Shown one piece after another: positions 25,945-34,253 of a DNA stretch of 44,665 nt (its first letter is position 1; the number at the start of each line of letters is the position of its first letter). The translations under genes were made by a program, and so were the position numbers. The DNA is taken from NCBI RefSeq assembly GCF_001642695.1, contig NZ_LWCC02000005.1, positions 100,317-144,981 on the forward strand, read 5' to 3'. Source of the stretch: Streptomyces chilikensis (GTDB lineage Bacteria > Actinomycetota > Actinomycetes > Streptomycetales > Streptomycetaceae). The notes beneath the pieces are model-generated. The model was given only the letters and a program-made list of their open reading frames with translations, was not told the DNA's origin and did not search any database.

Positions 25945-27753
25945 TCAGTTCCAGGTGTAGGCGTCGAAGTTCCGGCTGAACTCCCAGTTGTTGAAGCGGT
26001 CCCAGTTGATCGACCAGGTCATCAGGCCGCGCAGGGACGACCAGGTGCCGTGGGTCTGGTAGGAGCCGCAGTTCTGCTTCTTGGTGAGGCAGTCCAGGGC
26101 CTTGTTCACCTCGGCGGGACTGGTGTGACCGTTGCCCGCCTGGGTGGAGGCGGGGAGGCCGATGGCCACCTGGTCGGGGCGGAGGCCGGGGAAGAAGCGC
26201 TCGGCGTTGCCGGCGACCGGGAAGCCGGTGAGCAGCATGTCGGTCATGGCGATGTGGAAGTCGGCGCCGCCCATCGAGTGGTACTGGTTGTCGAGGCCCA
26301 TGATGGGGCCGGAGTTGTAGTCCTGGACGTGGAGCAGGGTGAGGTCGTCGCGCAGCGCGTGGATGACCGGCAGGTAGGCGCCGGCGCGCGGGTCCTGGCC
26401 ACCCCAGGGGCCGGAGCCGTAGAACTGGTAGCCGAGCTGGACGAAGAAGGTCTCCGGGGCCATCGTCAGGACGAACTTCGCGCCGTACTTCGCCTTGAGG
26501 GCCTTGACCGCCTGGATGAGGTGGACGACGACCGGGCTGGTGGGGTTGCGGAAGTCGGTGTCGCCGGCCTGGAGGGAGAGCGAGTGGCCCTCGAAGTCGA
26601 TGTCGAGGCCGTCGAGCCCGTACTCGTCGATGATCTTCGAGACGGAGGAGACGAAGGCGTCGCGGGCGGCCGGGGTGGCGAGCTGGACCTGCCCGTTCTG
26701 GCCGCCGATGGAGATGAGGACTTTCTTGCCGGCGGCCTGCTTGGCCTTGATGGCGGCCTTGAATTCGGCGGGTGACTCGACGCCGGGGCACTCGGCGGCC
26801 GGGCAGAGGCTGAAGCGGATGTCGCCCGAGGTCACCGAGGTGGGCTCGCCGAAGGCGAGGTTGATGACGTCCCAGGAGTCGGGTACGTCGGCCATGCGGG
26901 TGTAGCCGGAGCCGTTGGCGAAGCTGGCGTGGAGGTAGCCGACGAGGGCGCGGGCGGGCAGCTCGCCGCCTGCCCCGCCTCCCCCGCCTGCGGAGGCCGT
27001 GGTGGCGGTGACGGCCGTGGACTTCGCGGACTCGCCCGCGCTGTTGACCGCCGAGACCTGGAAGGAGTACGCGGTGCTCGGGCTGAGGCCGGTGGCGGTG
27101 TACGAGGTGCCGGTCGCGGTGCCGAGCGGGTTCCCGCCCCGGTAGACCTTGTACGAGGTGGCTCCCGCGACGGCGGGCCAGCTGAGCGGCACCGAGGTGG
27201 CGGTCGGGGTGCCGGCGGTGAGGCCCGTCGGGGCGGCGGGGATCTGGACCGGGTCGCCGCCGGGCCCGATGAGGGAGAGGTCGTCGGCCTGGTAGGCGGG
27301 GGTGCCGTACCAGCCGTGGGTGTAGACCGTGACCGAGGTGGTGTTCGCGCCGGTGGTGAAGGTCTTGGTGAGCTTCTGCCAGTCCGGGGCGGACTGGGTC
27401 CAGGCGTACCCGTCGGTGGTTCCGGTGCCGGTGACGCCGAGGTACACGTAGCTGCCGCGGACCCAGCCGTTCAGCGTGTAGGTCGCGTTCGGCTTCACGG
27501 TGACGGTCTGGGAGCACTTGGCGTTGTCGCTGCCGGCCGGTGTGGCCTGCAGCGCCTTCGTGCCGCTGCGCACGGGGGTGGTGACGGCGGCGCCGCTGCC
27601 CGCCGTACAGCTCCACCCGTCCAGGCCGGCCTCGAAGCCGCCGTTGCGGGTGAGTTCGGAGTCGGCGGCCTGGGCGGCCGGAGTGAGCGCGGCGAGCCCG
27701 CCGACGGCGAGCGCGCCCACCAGCAGCAGGGCGAGAGGTCTGGTGCGGTCCAC
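25945..27753 (-). CDS. Secreted chitinase, GH18, with carbohydrate-binding and FnIII domains
   Basis: A 602-residue exported enzyme that hydrolyses chitin. The order is: signal peptide (1-29, ends AAQA), carbohydrate-binding module of the CBM16/CBM4-9 jelly-roll type (about 34-165; NGGFEAGLDGWSC), a fibronectin type III domain (173-252), a Gly linker (256-263), and the GH18 barrel (265-602). The catalytic motif DGLDIDFE is at 381-388 with Glu388 the proton donor. SIGGQNG and MAPETFF are further family blocks. It resembles Streptomyces ChiC/ChiD-type enzymes. Paired TGGTCxAGACC repeats upstream fit control by N-acetylglucosamine through DasR-type regulation. Complete and apparently functional. 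Confidence 0.95.
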   Translation of the reverse strand: MDRTRPLALLLVGALAVGGLAALTPAAQAADSELTRNGGFEAGLDGWSCTAGSGAAVTTPVRSGTKALQATPAGSDNAKCSQTVTVKPNATYTLNGWVRGSYVYLGVTGTGTTDGYAWTQSAPDWQKLTKTFTTGANTTSVTVYTHGWYGTPAYQADDLSLIGPGGDPVQIPAAPTGLTAGTPTATSVPLSWPAVAGATSYKVYRGGNPLGTATGTSYTATGLSPSTAYSFQVSAVNSAGESAKSTAVTATTASAGGGGGAGGELPARALVGYLHASFANGSGYTRMADVPDSWDVINLAFGEPTSVTSGDIRFSLCPAAECPGVESPAEFKAAIKAKQAAGKKVLISIGGQNGQVQLATPAARDAFVSSVSKIIDEYGLDGLDIDFEGHSLSLQAGDTDFRNPTSPVVVHLIQAVKALKAKYGAKFVLTMAPETFFVQLGYQFYGSGPWGGQDPRAGAYLPVIHALRDDLTLLHVQDYNSGPIMGLDNQYHSMGGADFHIAMTDMLLTGFPVAGNAERFFPGLRPDQVAIGLPASTQAGNGHTSPAEVNKALDCLTKKQNCGSYQTHGTWSSLRGLMTWSINWDRFNNWEFSRNFDAYTWN

Positions 27754-27798
27754 GACTGCCTCCGGGAGTGAGGGATCGGAGTGGAGCGCGCCACAGCA

Positions 27799-27828
27799 TG
27801 GTCCAGACCAATCAAGTGGTCAAGACCT
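27799..27828 (-). promoter_or_regulatory. Direct-repeat operator of the chitinase promoter (DasR/chitin-type)
   Basis: TGGTCCAGACCA (27799-27810) and TGGTCAAGACCT (27817-27828) are direct repeats 18 bp apart, 46-75 bp upstream of the chitinase ATG. The first is near the known dre consensus (ACTGGTCTAGACCAC), and paired 12-bp repeats are a hallmark of Streptomyces chitinase promoters. Confidence 0.8.
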
Positions 27829-27849
27829 CTGTACGGGACTCGACGAGCG

Positions 27850-28223
27850 GGCCGACGACCACACCCGTCCGCGTGTGCGTCCGCAGCGCCGGCGTCAACG
27901 GTCGCCGCAGGAGGGAACCGTGCGCAGCGCCACCACGCCTCGGTCGGTGCCGTTGCCGGCCGGTCTTCTCGGGAACGGCGTGCGTGATGCCGCGGGCGGT
28001 CAGCGGGAGGCGGACAGGACCGGGTGGCCGATGTGGTGGTGCTCGACGTCGACGCCCCGCGCGCCGCTCCACGCGGTCCAGACGCGGCGGGCGACCGCTT
28101 CCCGTGACCGCTGGCGCTCGGGTGCCCGTCACGGCAGTACCGCGGCCCCCCACGCACCACGCCCTGAACAGCTGGACGAACACACCCCGGCACGCTTCCG
28201 CGCGACGCGCGCGGGGTTCGCCC
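27850..28223. other. Gap with transposase debris
   Basis: Apart from the transposase remnant near 27930-28005, nothing is recognised. A minus-strand frame ends ARGVDVEHHHIGHPVLSASR near 28010 and might be another fragment. Confidence 0.3.
27930..28005 (-). pseudogene. Fragment of IS5-type DDE transposase
   Basis: The minus strand encodes LTARGITHAVPEKTGRQRHR followed by PRRG. This resembles the conserved block of IS5-family transposases (RGIxHxIPEKxDQxxxRxRRG) that precedes the catalytic Glu. Nothing recognisable is left on either side. The fragment is out of context, so it is old debris. Confidence 0.6.
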
Positions 28224-28589
28224 TCACACGGCCAGAGCCTGTTGAAGGGTGGGGTAGCAGGGGATGATGCCGTCCAAGCCGACAATCCTGATGACGTGCA
28301 TGACAGACTTGAAGGGACCGGCCAGACGCAGCCAGCCGCCTGAGCCTTGGGCGGCGTGGTGGGCGGTGATGAAGGCGTTGATGCCGCTGGAGTCGATGAA
28401 GGTGACAGCGCTGAGGCTGATCACCGTGCGGGCCGCAGCCGCGCCGTGGGGGAAGAGCAGGACGTCTCGCAGGTGATCGATGTTGTGGTAGTCGATGTCG
28501 CCGTGCAGTGTGATGACGCTGATGGCTTCGGCGGCCGTGGTCTGCCCGGATGACAGCTGACCGTACGGTGCCCCGTAGTGGGATGGCAT
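28224..28589 (-). CDS. STAS-domain anti-anti-sigma factor-like protein
   Basis: A 121-residue cytoplasmic protein with one STAS domain (about 20-118). ISVITLHGDIDYHNIDHLRD is the first strand-helix pair. SAVTFIDSSGINAFI is the conserved loop whose serine (DSSG) is phosphorylated by anti-sigma kinases and dephosphorylated by PP2C phosphatases. Such proteins bind anti-sigma factors of the RsbW/SpoIIAB type. The ATG at 28589 has GAAGG six bases upstream. No kinase or sigma gene is adjacent; the PAS/SpoIIE phosphatase at 15.8-17.9 kb is in the same window but 10 kb away. Confidence 0.92.
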   Translation of the reverse strand: MPSHYGAPYGQLSSGQTTAAEAISVITLHGDIDYHNIDHLRDVLLFPHGAAAARTVISLSAVTFIDSSGINAFITAHHAAQGSGGWLRLAGPFKSVMHVIRIVGLDGIIPCYPTLQQALAV

Positions 28590-28908
28590 GGATGCCTTCG
28601 ATGAGCTGTCGAGGACAGGGAACTGGGGTCCTGTCCGGGGATGGACGACTGACGGGCCCTTTCGAGGATAGGCATTGTCTGCTCGCGGCGTCTGCGGTCC
28701 GCCGGCCGGCCTGACGGGTGGCCCAGGGGGCGGAGACAGCCGTGACGCGGGGAAGCGGAAGGGAGCAGGTCGTGCTGCAGCTGACCGGCCGCAGCGAGGA
28801 CCTGACGGTCGCCGCACTTCCACAAGACGTCGATCTCTGCGCCTGTGAACCTCTTTCGTCCTGTGCTGCAGGGGTGAAATGAGCTGCTCAGTGGGGGTGG
28901 TGACGCGG
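28590..28908. other. Gap upstream of the STAS gene
   Basis: It should contain the STAS promoter. No other gene is supported. Confidence 0.3.
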
Positions 28909-28970
28909 CAGGGCCCCTCGTCGCCGGCGTGGTGATTCCACTCGGCACGCCGGCGACCGGAGGGGCCCTG
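28909..28970. repeat. Long hairpin with 23-25-nt arms
   Basis: CAGGGCCCCTC then CGCCGGCGTG on the left (28909-28931) are matched by CACGCCGGCG then GAGGGGCCCTG on the right (28946-28970). A small bulge separates the two stem parts, and a 14-nt loop closes it. It lies at the start of a transposase remnant, so it may be a terminator or cruciform linked to that element. Confidence 0.75.
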
Positions 28971-28984
28971 TTGGTTCCGTATCC

Positions 28985-29450
28985 GCCATGCTCGGCGTTC
29001 CTCACGAGCCGGTCGAGCATGTCTTCTGACTCCTCCACGCCCGAAGGCGTGAACTGAACTCGCCGTGGCGGAAGCCGGGCTGTTTCCAGCAGGCCTTGCC
29101 CGCCCTGGCACATCTCCGGAAGAACGAGACATTCGCCCAGCTCGACACTGGTTTCGCTGCCTCGGGGCAACGGCCCGGCGCCATGCCGACGAGGCCCTGG
29201 ACGTCCTCGCCTCGCGGGCACCCGGCCCGCACGAAGCCCTTACCGGACTGGGCGAGGGCAATTTCGTCATCGTGGACGGCACGCTGATTCCGATCGAGCG
29301 CACCGCTGCGGACGAGCCGTACCACTCGGTCAAACACCGCGAACACGGCATGAACGCGCAGGTCATCGCCCGTCCGGATGGCACCCCGCTGTGGTTCTCG
29401 CGCGCAGCCCCGGGACGTACCCATGACCGGCCCGGCTGTTCCCACCTGCA
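28985..29450 (+). pseudogene. IS5/DDE_Tnp_4-type transposase remnant
   Basis: Fragments in three frames together make the front half of a transposase: RRELNSPWRKPGCFQQALPA, LAHLRKNETFAQLDTGF, then in the next frame RRHADEALDVLASRAPG and EGNFVIVDGTLIPIERTAAD, with the first Asp of the DDE triad in VDGT. It ends EHGMNAQVIARPDGTPLW and RTHD. The C-terminal half with the remaining catalytic residues is absent, cut off at the HxlR gene. A 62-bp hairpin lies just upstream. Confidence 0.8.
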
Positions 29451-29456
29451 GTCACG

Positions 29457-29849
29457 TCACACCGCACGGGCCGAGTCGAACCGGCGCCGCGCCTCCTCGA
29501 TATGGTCCAAATAGGTGCGGGTCCAGGCGCACATGCCGTTGACCGTGGTGCGCAGTGCCTGGCCGGCTTCGGTGAGGCGGTATTCGACACGTGGCGGCAC
29601 CACCGGGTGAACGGTCCTGTCGACCAGCCCGTCTCGTTCGAGGTGCCGCAGTGTCTGGGACAGCATCTTGTGACTGATGCCTCCGACCTGCGTCTGCAAC
29701 TCGGTGAACCGCAGGGTGCGGTCAGCCAGGACGTTGATGAGCAACAACGCCCATTTGTCGGCCACGCCCGCGAAGACCTCACGGGCCAGCGAGTCGGCGC
29801 GGGTGAGATCCGTGTCGGCCGGATCACGGGCGGGGTGCTTGGTTACCAC
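29457..29849 (-). CDS. HxlR-family winged-helix transcriptional regulator
   Basis: A 130-residue regulator. The HxlR fold is clear: VADKWALLLINVLADRTLRF (helix 1), ELQTQVGGISHKMLSQTLRH (recognition helix), ERDGLVDRTVHPVVPPRVEY (wing), then LTEAGQALRTTVNGM. Unlike many HxlR proteins it has no cysteine in the first 20 residues, so redox sensing through such a residue is unlikely. It is divergent from a VOC-fold gene 112 bp away. In such pairs the regulator often controls the enzyme. Confidence 0.93.
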   Translation of the reverse strand: MVTKHPARDPADTDLTRADSLAREVFAGVADKWALLLINVLADRTLRFTELQTQVGGISHKMLSQTLRHLERDGLVDRTVHPVVPPRVEYRLTEAGQALRTTVNGMCAWTRTYLDHIEEARRRFDSARAV

Positions 29850-29961
29850 GAGGTGCCCCTCTCACGAAAAGGTGCGTTCTTCCAGTTCGGAGCACACTCT
29901 CCTACGGTTAGTCCGTTCCTGCTGGAGATTGAGGCAGCCTGAACGGACCCCTGGAGCAACG

Positions 29962-30336
29962 ATGATCCTCAAGACGTACGCCCGTCTTTGGGCCGACGAC
30001 CTGAGCACGGCCCTTCCCCTGCTGGAGCGCCTGACGGGAACGCGTCCACACTTGCACTTCGCCTTCGACGAGATCGAGCTCGCCGCCATCGGTGACTTCC
30101 TGGTCATCGCCGGACCTGCCGAGGAACGCGCTCGGTATGCCCACGCCACGGCCACAGTGATTGTCTCCGACCTGGATCAGGCGCGCGCGGCCCTGGACGA
30201 GGCAGGCGCCGAGATCACAACGGGGGAGACAACCAGCGCAACCGGCCGCTTCCTCTACGCCCGTCATCGGGGCGGAGTGGAGGCCGAGTACGTCGAATGG
30301 AAGCCGGAGGTGCGGCGTCAGGTACTCGGCGCGTAG
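29962..30336 (+). CDS. VOC-fold (glyoxalase/bleomycin-resistance-like) protein
   Basis: A 124-residue protein of the vicinal-oxygen-chelate superfamily. It starts MILKTYARLWADDLSTALP and ends GGVEAEYVEWKPEV. The usual two beta-alpha-beta-beta-beta halves are recognisable, but the metal ligands are not obvious: the early His/Gln is missing. It may therefore be a binding protein rather than a metal enzyme. GGAG lies 5-8 nt before the ATG. It is likely controlled by the divergent HxlR gene. Its 3' end overlaps a short convergent gene by 19 bp. Confidence 0.87.
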   Translation: MILKTYARLWADDLSTALPLLERLTGTRPHLHFAFDEIELAAIGDFLVIAGPAEERARYAHATATVIVSDLDQARAALDEAGAEITTGETTSATGRFLYARHRGGVEAEYVEWKPEVRRQVLGA

Positions 30337-30521
30337 GTGTCGGCCTCGGTGAGAATGCCGAGCTTGACCAGGCGTTTCAGCTTGGTGCGAGTGCCTTCGA
30401 CATCCTTCGGCAGCAGTTCGTGGCTGAGGGCCTCGCAGACATCCTTGGTCCGTAGTGGTCCGGCCGCGTGGCGGAAGGCGTCGAGGATGCGGGTGGCGTG
30501 GCCCCGCCTGAATTGCAGCAA
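30318..30521 (-). CDS. Short winged-helix-like protein, probably a truncated C-terminus
   Basis: A 67-residue product read from a TTG: MLQFRRGHATRILDAFRHA, LRTKDVCEALSHELLPKD, GTRTKLKRLVKLGILTE. The middle looks like a winged-helix or HTH DNA-binding domain. The sequence before the TTG continues in frame (CPALLQF), so the native N-terminus was probably longer and is lost. It is 36 bp from a strong hairpin at 30558-30602. I do not recognise the family. Confidence 0.5.
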   Translation of the reverse strand: MLQFRRGHATRILDAFRHAAGPLRTKDVCEALSHELLPKDVEGTRTKLKRLVKLGILTEADTYAPST

Positions 30522-30557
30522 GGCAGGACACCACTCAGGGCGCCGGCCGTTCCATCA

Positions 30558-30602
30558 CGGCCCGGCCGGTGGGTGCGGGTTCCCCACCCACCGGCCGGGC
30601 CG
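30558..30602. terminator. 17-bp perfect hairpin, probable terminator
   Basis: CGGCCCGGCCGGTGGGT and its exact inverse flank an 11-nt loop (GCGGGTTCCCC). It lies between two minus-strand genes and would terminate the transcript of the secreted YkuD-like gene at 30737-31342. Confidence 0.75.
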
Positions 30603-30736
30603 CTCGAAGCCCTGTGCCACGCGCTACCGCGCCCCGGAAAAGCCGGCCTCACACGGACAGGCGCCCCGGCCCTCAGGACAACCCCCTTCGTCCCAACCAC
30701 ACCCGCCCATGCCTGGGAGGCGCGGTCCGAGGGCCG

Positions 30737-31342
30737 TCAGGAGACGACGGTGAGCTTGGCGGTGACTGTGCGGGAGGCCGGGTGGTACCGCTTGTAGTGG
30801 CTGGCCAGGGACTTGATGTCGGCGGGCTTGAGCTTGATGCAGCCGTTGGACTTGTAGTCGCCGTTGCCGTCCCAGCGCTGGGACTCGACGTTGCGGTTCT
30901 GGCCACCGCTGCGGGTCATCTCGCTGTGGATGAACAGGTCGGTGCGGGTGGTGGTGCCCGCGGAGCACTTCTTGTTGTTCAGGCGGAAGGCGACGCCCTT
31001 GATGATGCTGCCGTTGTAGCTGGGGTGGAGCGTGATGTCGTAGGAGCCGTTGGGCAGCCACCCCTTGTTGCGGGTGCAGTCGTTCTTCACGCCGATGCCC
31101 GATCCTGCCCGCCAGGAGACGTCCACGATCTTCCTCTGGCGGCCGTTGTCCTCGACGCGGTAGACCCGCCAGTACAGACGCGAGTTGCTCGGGTCGGCGG
31201 GGTTCTTGTCGAAGATCAGCCGCGTGGAGTAGCCCACGGCAGCCGTGCCGACGGGTGCGGCGGCCGCCGGCGCTGCCAGGGCCAGAGTGGCGGTGGACAC
31301 GGCCACGGCGGTGGTGGCGGTGATCTTCCTCAGGTTCCGCAT
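30737..31342 (-). CDS. Secreted YkuD-like (L,D-transpeptidase/DUF2778-like) protein
   Basis: A 201-residue exported protein with a classical signal peptide (MRNLRKITATTAVAVSTATL; cleavage after AAAA, about residue 28). The mature part contains HSEMTRSGG and, 30 residues later, YKSNGCIKL. The latter matches the YkuD catalytic pattern S/T-x-G-C-x-R/K/L with a preceding His, so Cys and His could form the L,D-transpeptidase dyad. The length is shorter than canonical L,D-transpeptidases and fits DUF2778/Tlde1-type or tlpA-like single-domain proteins. A role on peptidoglycan is likely, either housekeeping or antagonistic. GGAGA sits before the ATG. It is divergent from the ArsR-type gene. Confidence 0.75.
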   Translation of the reverse strand: MRNLRKITATTAVAVSTATLALAAPAAAAPVGTAAVGYSTRLIFDKNPADPSNSRLYWRVYRVEDNGRQRKIVDVSWRAGSGIGVKNDCTRNKGWLPNGSYDITLHPSYNGSIIKGVAFRLNNKKCSAGTTTRTDLFIHSEMTRSGGQNRNVESQRWDGNGDYKSNGCIKLKPADIKSLASHYKRYHPASRTVTAKLTVVS

Positions 31343-31548
31343 GGTTTCTCCTTGTGGTTCGGCTACGGCTCCGCCGTGGCCGTGGACGGGCAATGCGCGC
31401 AGGTCTCCCGGCGTCCGGGGGCGGCTTCGGGCCGCGGCCGTCAGCCTGCATCGATCGGGTCTGCCGCGGCGCCGTTCCGTGCCACGATTCGAGGAGGTTC
31501 GAAGGGAAAGGGCCGCGGGTGCGGCGCGGCCGGACAACGGGAGGGTCA

Positions 31549-32546
31549 TGATCGAGCTCACCGTCGACGCCGCGGGGCTCGCCCGTTCACGCTTCGCCGT
31601 GTCGCCGTTGCACGAGGTCGTCGCGACGCTGCTGCCCTGGGGCCTGCAGCCGGCGCCCGGTGCCGATCCGTGGGTCGCTCGCGCACGGCGTGTGCTGCGT
31701 CGGGCCCACCTGCCGTTGCTGTCCGAACTGGCGCTGGACGGACCCGGTTATGTGCCTGACTTCCTCACCCCGTACCCCTGCGGCCCCTCCCCCACCGTCG
31801 AGGAGGAACTGGAGCGGGTCCGGTGCACTCCCCCAAGGCGTGTCCTGGGCGAGCTGGAGGCGTTACGCGTCGGACGGCCGTGCAGCGGCCTTGCCGGTTC
31901 CGGGCTGCCGGAGGGGGTGCGCAGGGCCATGATGCGAGGTGGCGCGCATGTGGCCCGGCAGGCGGCGGACGAGTTACGGCGTTACTGGGAGCTGGCGTTC
32001 GCCCCGCACTGGGAGGCCGCCAAAGCCGTCCTCGACGCGGAGGTCGGCCGGTGCGCCGGGATGCTGGCCGGACACGGAGCAGCGAGGCTCTTCAACTCCT
32101 TGCACCCCGCGGTCGAATGGGCGGGGGGCACTTTGCGTGTCGAGGGCGGGTTGCGGATTGCGCTGCCGGTGCCCATGGTGGTCGTCGTGCCGTCGATCGT
32201 CGCGCCTCGGCCGGGTGTGGGAGTGGATCCCACGCGAGAGGAGGACCGGCCCCCGACGCTCATCTATCCGGTGCGTGACAGGGTTGTCGTCGACGCCATC
32301 GCTCCTGCGGTCCCCTCCGCCGAGATCGCCCGTCTGCTCGGCCCCACCCGCGCCGGGCTGCTCGCCGCGCTGACGCGGCCGGCTTCCACCGCGCAGTTGG
32401 CGGCGCGTTACTTCCTCAGCCCCGCCACGGTGTCCTATCACCTTGGTGTCCTGCACCGGGCCGGTCTCGTCACTCGCGCCCGGTCGGGCCGGTCGGTGCT
32501 CTACCGTCGTACGCTCGAGGGATCCCGGCTGGCGAGAAACCGGTAG
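31549..32546 (+). CDS. ArsR-family winged-helix regulator with DUF5937 N-terminus
   Basis: A 332-residue regulator. The first 240 residues form the large helical domain (DUF5937-like) typical of actinomycete ArsR proteins. They begin IELTVDAAGLARSRFAVSPL and have the HEVVATLL and ERVRCTPPRRV blocks. The C-terminal winged helix is at about 255-325: LLGPTRAGLLAALTRPASTA, QLAARYFLSPATVSYHLGVL, LVTRARSGRSVLYRRT. No metal-binding CxC motif is seen. The target is unknown; the divergent neighbour is the secreted YkuD-like gene 206 bp away. Confidence 0.92.
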
Positions 32547-33425
32547 GCAGGGTGACGACCCCGCGGCACCGTCATCCCGCACAGGACATCCCGCCGTCCT
32601 CGTCCGGCCGTCCCTCGTCGCCGTCCTCGCGCAGGCACCGGTACTGGACGCGGGAAGGAATCGGCCGCGGGTGCGGGCTGCAGCGTGCTCGGGCCGATGC
32701 GACAGGTGCCGCTGGGCTGGAACTGGTCGACGGCGAGACCAACGGCGGCACGGGCGCACCGACCGGGACGGACCTGCTGCATCGACGCCCCGAGGGCGAA
32801 GCACTCCCTTCCTCACGGTCCGTCGGCGGCCCCGCGCCGTCTGCTCAGGAGGCCTGACCGGTGTAGCGGAACGTCACCCGCACCCGTGCCGGACTCCGCA
32901 GCTCCTCGGCATCCGAAGGTACGCGCTCGAGGAGGATTGCTCCGGCCGACGGTGTGCCGTACCGGACCGGCTCTCGCAGGACCTCCAGGCACGCCTGCTC
33001 CCTGCCACGAGCTCGTGCCCGGCACCCGGAGTCCGGAGAGACCCGGCTGCGGGCGCAGGACGTGGAGGCGTGGATGAACGCCGTCGGCGTGGACGGCGTG
33101 GCCGTCGCTGCCGCCTGCTTCACCACGTCCCTCTCCCTGTCGGCGATGGACGTGGTTCTGGACGGCATGCGCATCAAGCACGCCCGCGGGGAGGAGAACC
33201 TCTCCCGTCCGTCCCGGCCCGCGCGGGCCCTGTCCTTCTCCGGCGGGGCAGCCGGGGCAGGCAGGCGGGCTGCGGTGCAGGGTGCGCGGTCCGACGCGAC
33301 CGGCAACGTCAGGGAGCCGGCCGGACAGCCGGACACATCCTGGTCCGGAGTCCGGTCCGCGACACGCGCGCGGCCCGGTGGACGGGTGCCGGGGTGTCGC
33401 GCTCGGGTGGTGCTACCACAGGACG
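32547..33425. other. 879-bp gap with one decayed gene
   Basis: No complete gene is supported. On the minus strand the segment 32845-32960 reads as a plausible C-terminus (EPVRYGTPSAGAILLERVP, ELRSPARVRVTFRYTGQ), probably the end of a lost gene. One copy of a 51-bp repeat is at 33274-33324. Confidence 0.35.
33274..33324 (+). repeat. 51-bp direct repeat, copy 1
   Basis: Matches 34198-34248 at 49 of 51 positions (GGTGCAGG ... CCGGCCGG). The copies are in the same orientation and flank the TMEM175 gene. Confidence 0.9.
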
Positions 33426-34049
33426 ATGGATACGGGCCACAGGCACACAGCCGCCCCTTCGGAGCAGATGTACCTGCCGAAGCACAGGATTCTCGCGCTG
33501 ACCGACGGCGTGGTGGCCATCGCCATGACGTTGCTGGTGCTCGACATCGACGTGCCCGAAGGGCTCCGGGGGCAGGCTCTGGTGGACGCGCTCGACGACG
33601 TGCAGGGCCAGGTGTGGACGTTCCTGTTGAGCGCTGTCGTGATCGCTCTGTTCTGGCGGGTCCACCACTCGGTGCTGCGCGACGCGGAGTGGATCAACGG
33701 CTCCCTCTTCTGGTGCAACGTCGCTTTTCTGGCGCTGGTCTCCTTGATCCCCTTTCCGACGAGGGTGCTGGCCGACTACGGCCACCGGCCGCTCGGACCG
33801 GGCCTGTACGGCGCGGTTATCGGCACGGCCGCCCTGGTGCTGTACGTGATGGCCGTGTGCATCGCCCGGGGATCGGGGCGCCGGAGGCCCTTCCCGCCCT
33901 TTCCCGCGCAGGCGTGCGTCTTCCTTCTCTCCGTCGGGATCGCCCAGTTCTCACCCCTGGCGGCCGTCTACAGCTGGATCGCCTCCGTGCCCCTCTCCGT
34001 GCTGGCCCACCGGCACGCCGCCCGCGCCTCGCGGGCCTCCGGGCCCTGA
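33426..34049 (+). CDS. TMEM175-family (DUF1211) potassium-channel-like membrane protein
   Basis: A 207-residue membrane protein with about six helices. The family motif FSDGxxAIAxTLLVLDI appears as LTDGVVAIAMTLLVLDI in helix 1 (residues 26-42), and the family's conserved WxxHH is seen as FWRVHHSVL. The bacterial TMEM175 proteins form tetrameric potassium-permeable channels. The first Phe of the motif is Leu here, which may alter pore packing. The ATG at 33426 has AGGA upstream. It is bracketed by the two 51-bp repeats at 33274 and 34198. Confidence 0.9.
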   Translation: MDTGHRHTAAPSEQMYLPKHRILALTDGVVAIAMTLLVLDIDVPEGLRGQALVDALDDVQGQVWTFLLSAVVIALFWRVHHSVLRDAEWINGSLFWCNVAFLALVSLIPFPTRVLADYGHRPLGPGLYGAVIGTAALVLYVMAVCIARGSGRRRPFPPFPAQACVFLLSVGIAQFSPLAAVYSWIASVPLSVLAHRHAARASRASGP

Positions 34050-34197
34050 CCGGAGACCGGCGGCAGGACGACCGCACCGTCTCGTCGTTCGGATCGCTCG
34101 TGCCGCCTGGGGGAAGGTGCCGTCAGGACGGCGGATGCCGCCGGCCTTCGGTCGGCTGCGGCTCTGTTGGAACGGCCAGGGCCGGCGGGTGGGCCGT

Positions 34198-34248
34198 GGT
34201 GCAGGTTGCGCGGTCCGACGCGACCGGCAAGGTCAGGGAGCCGGCCGG
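34198..34248 (+). repeat. 51-bp direct repeat, copy 2
   Basis: Differs from 33274-33324 at two positions (G to T and C to G). It lies close after the TMEM175 gene and next to the stop of the convergent membrane-protein gene. Confidence 0.9.
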
Positions 34249-34253
34249 CCGTC

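Noticed and set aside
24593-27811. A 1072-codon minus-strand open frame
   Set aside because: Most of it is the shadow of the chitinase gene in another frame; only its end (24593-25171) has a ribosome site and gene-like composition.
15845-28589. The SpoIIE phosphatase and STAS protein as one partner-switching module
   Set aside because: They are 10 kb apart with unrelated genes between, and no anti-sigma kinase or sigma factor is nearby; nothing in the sequence links them.
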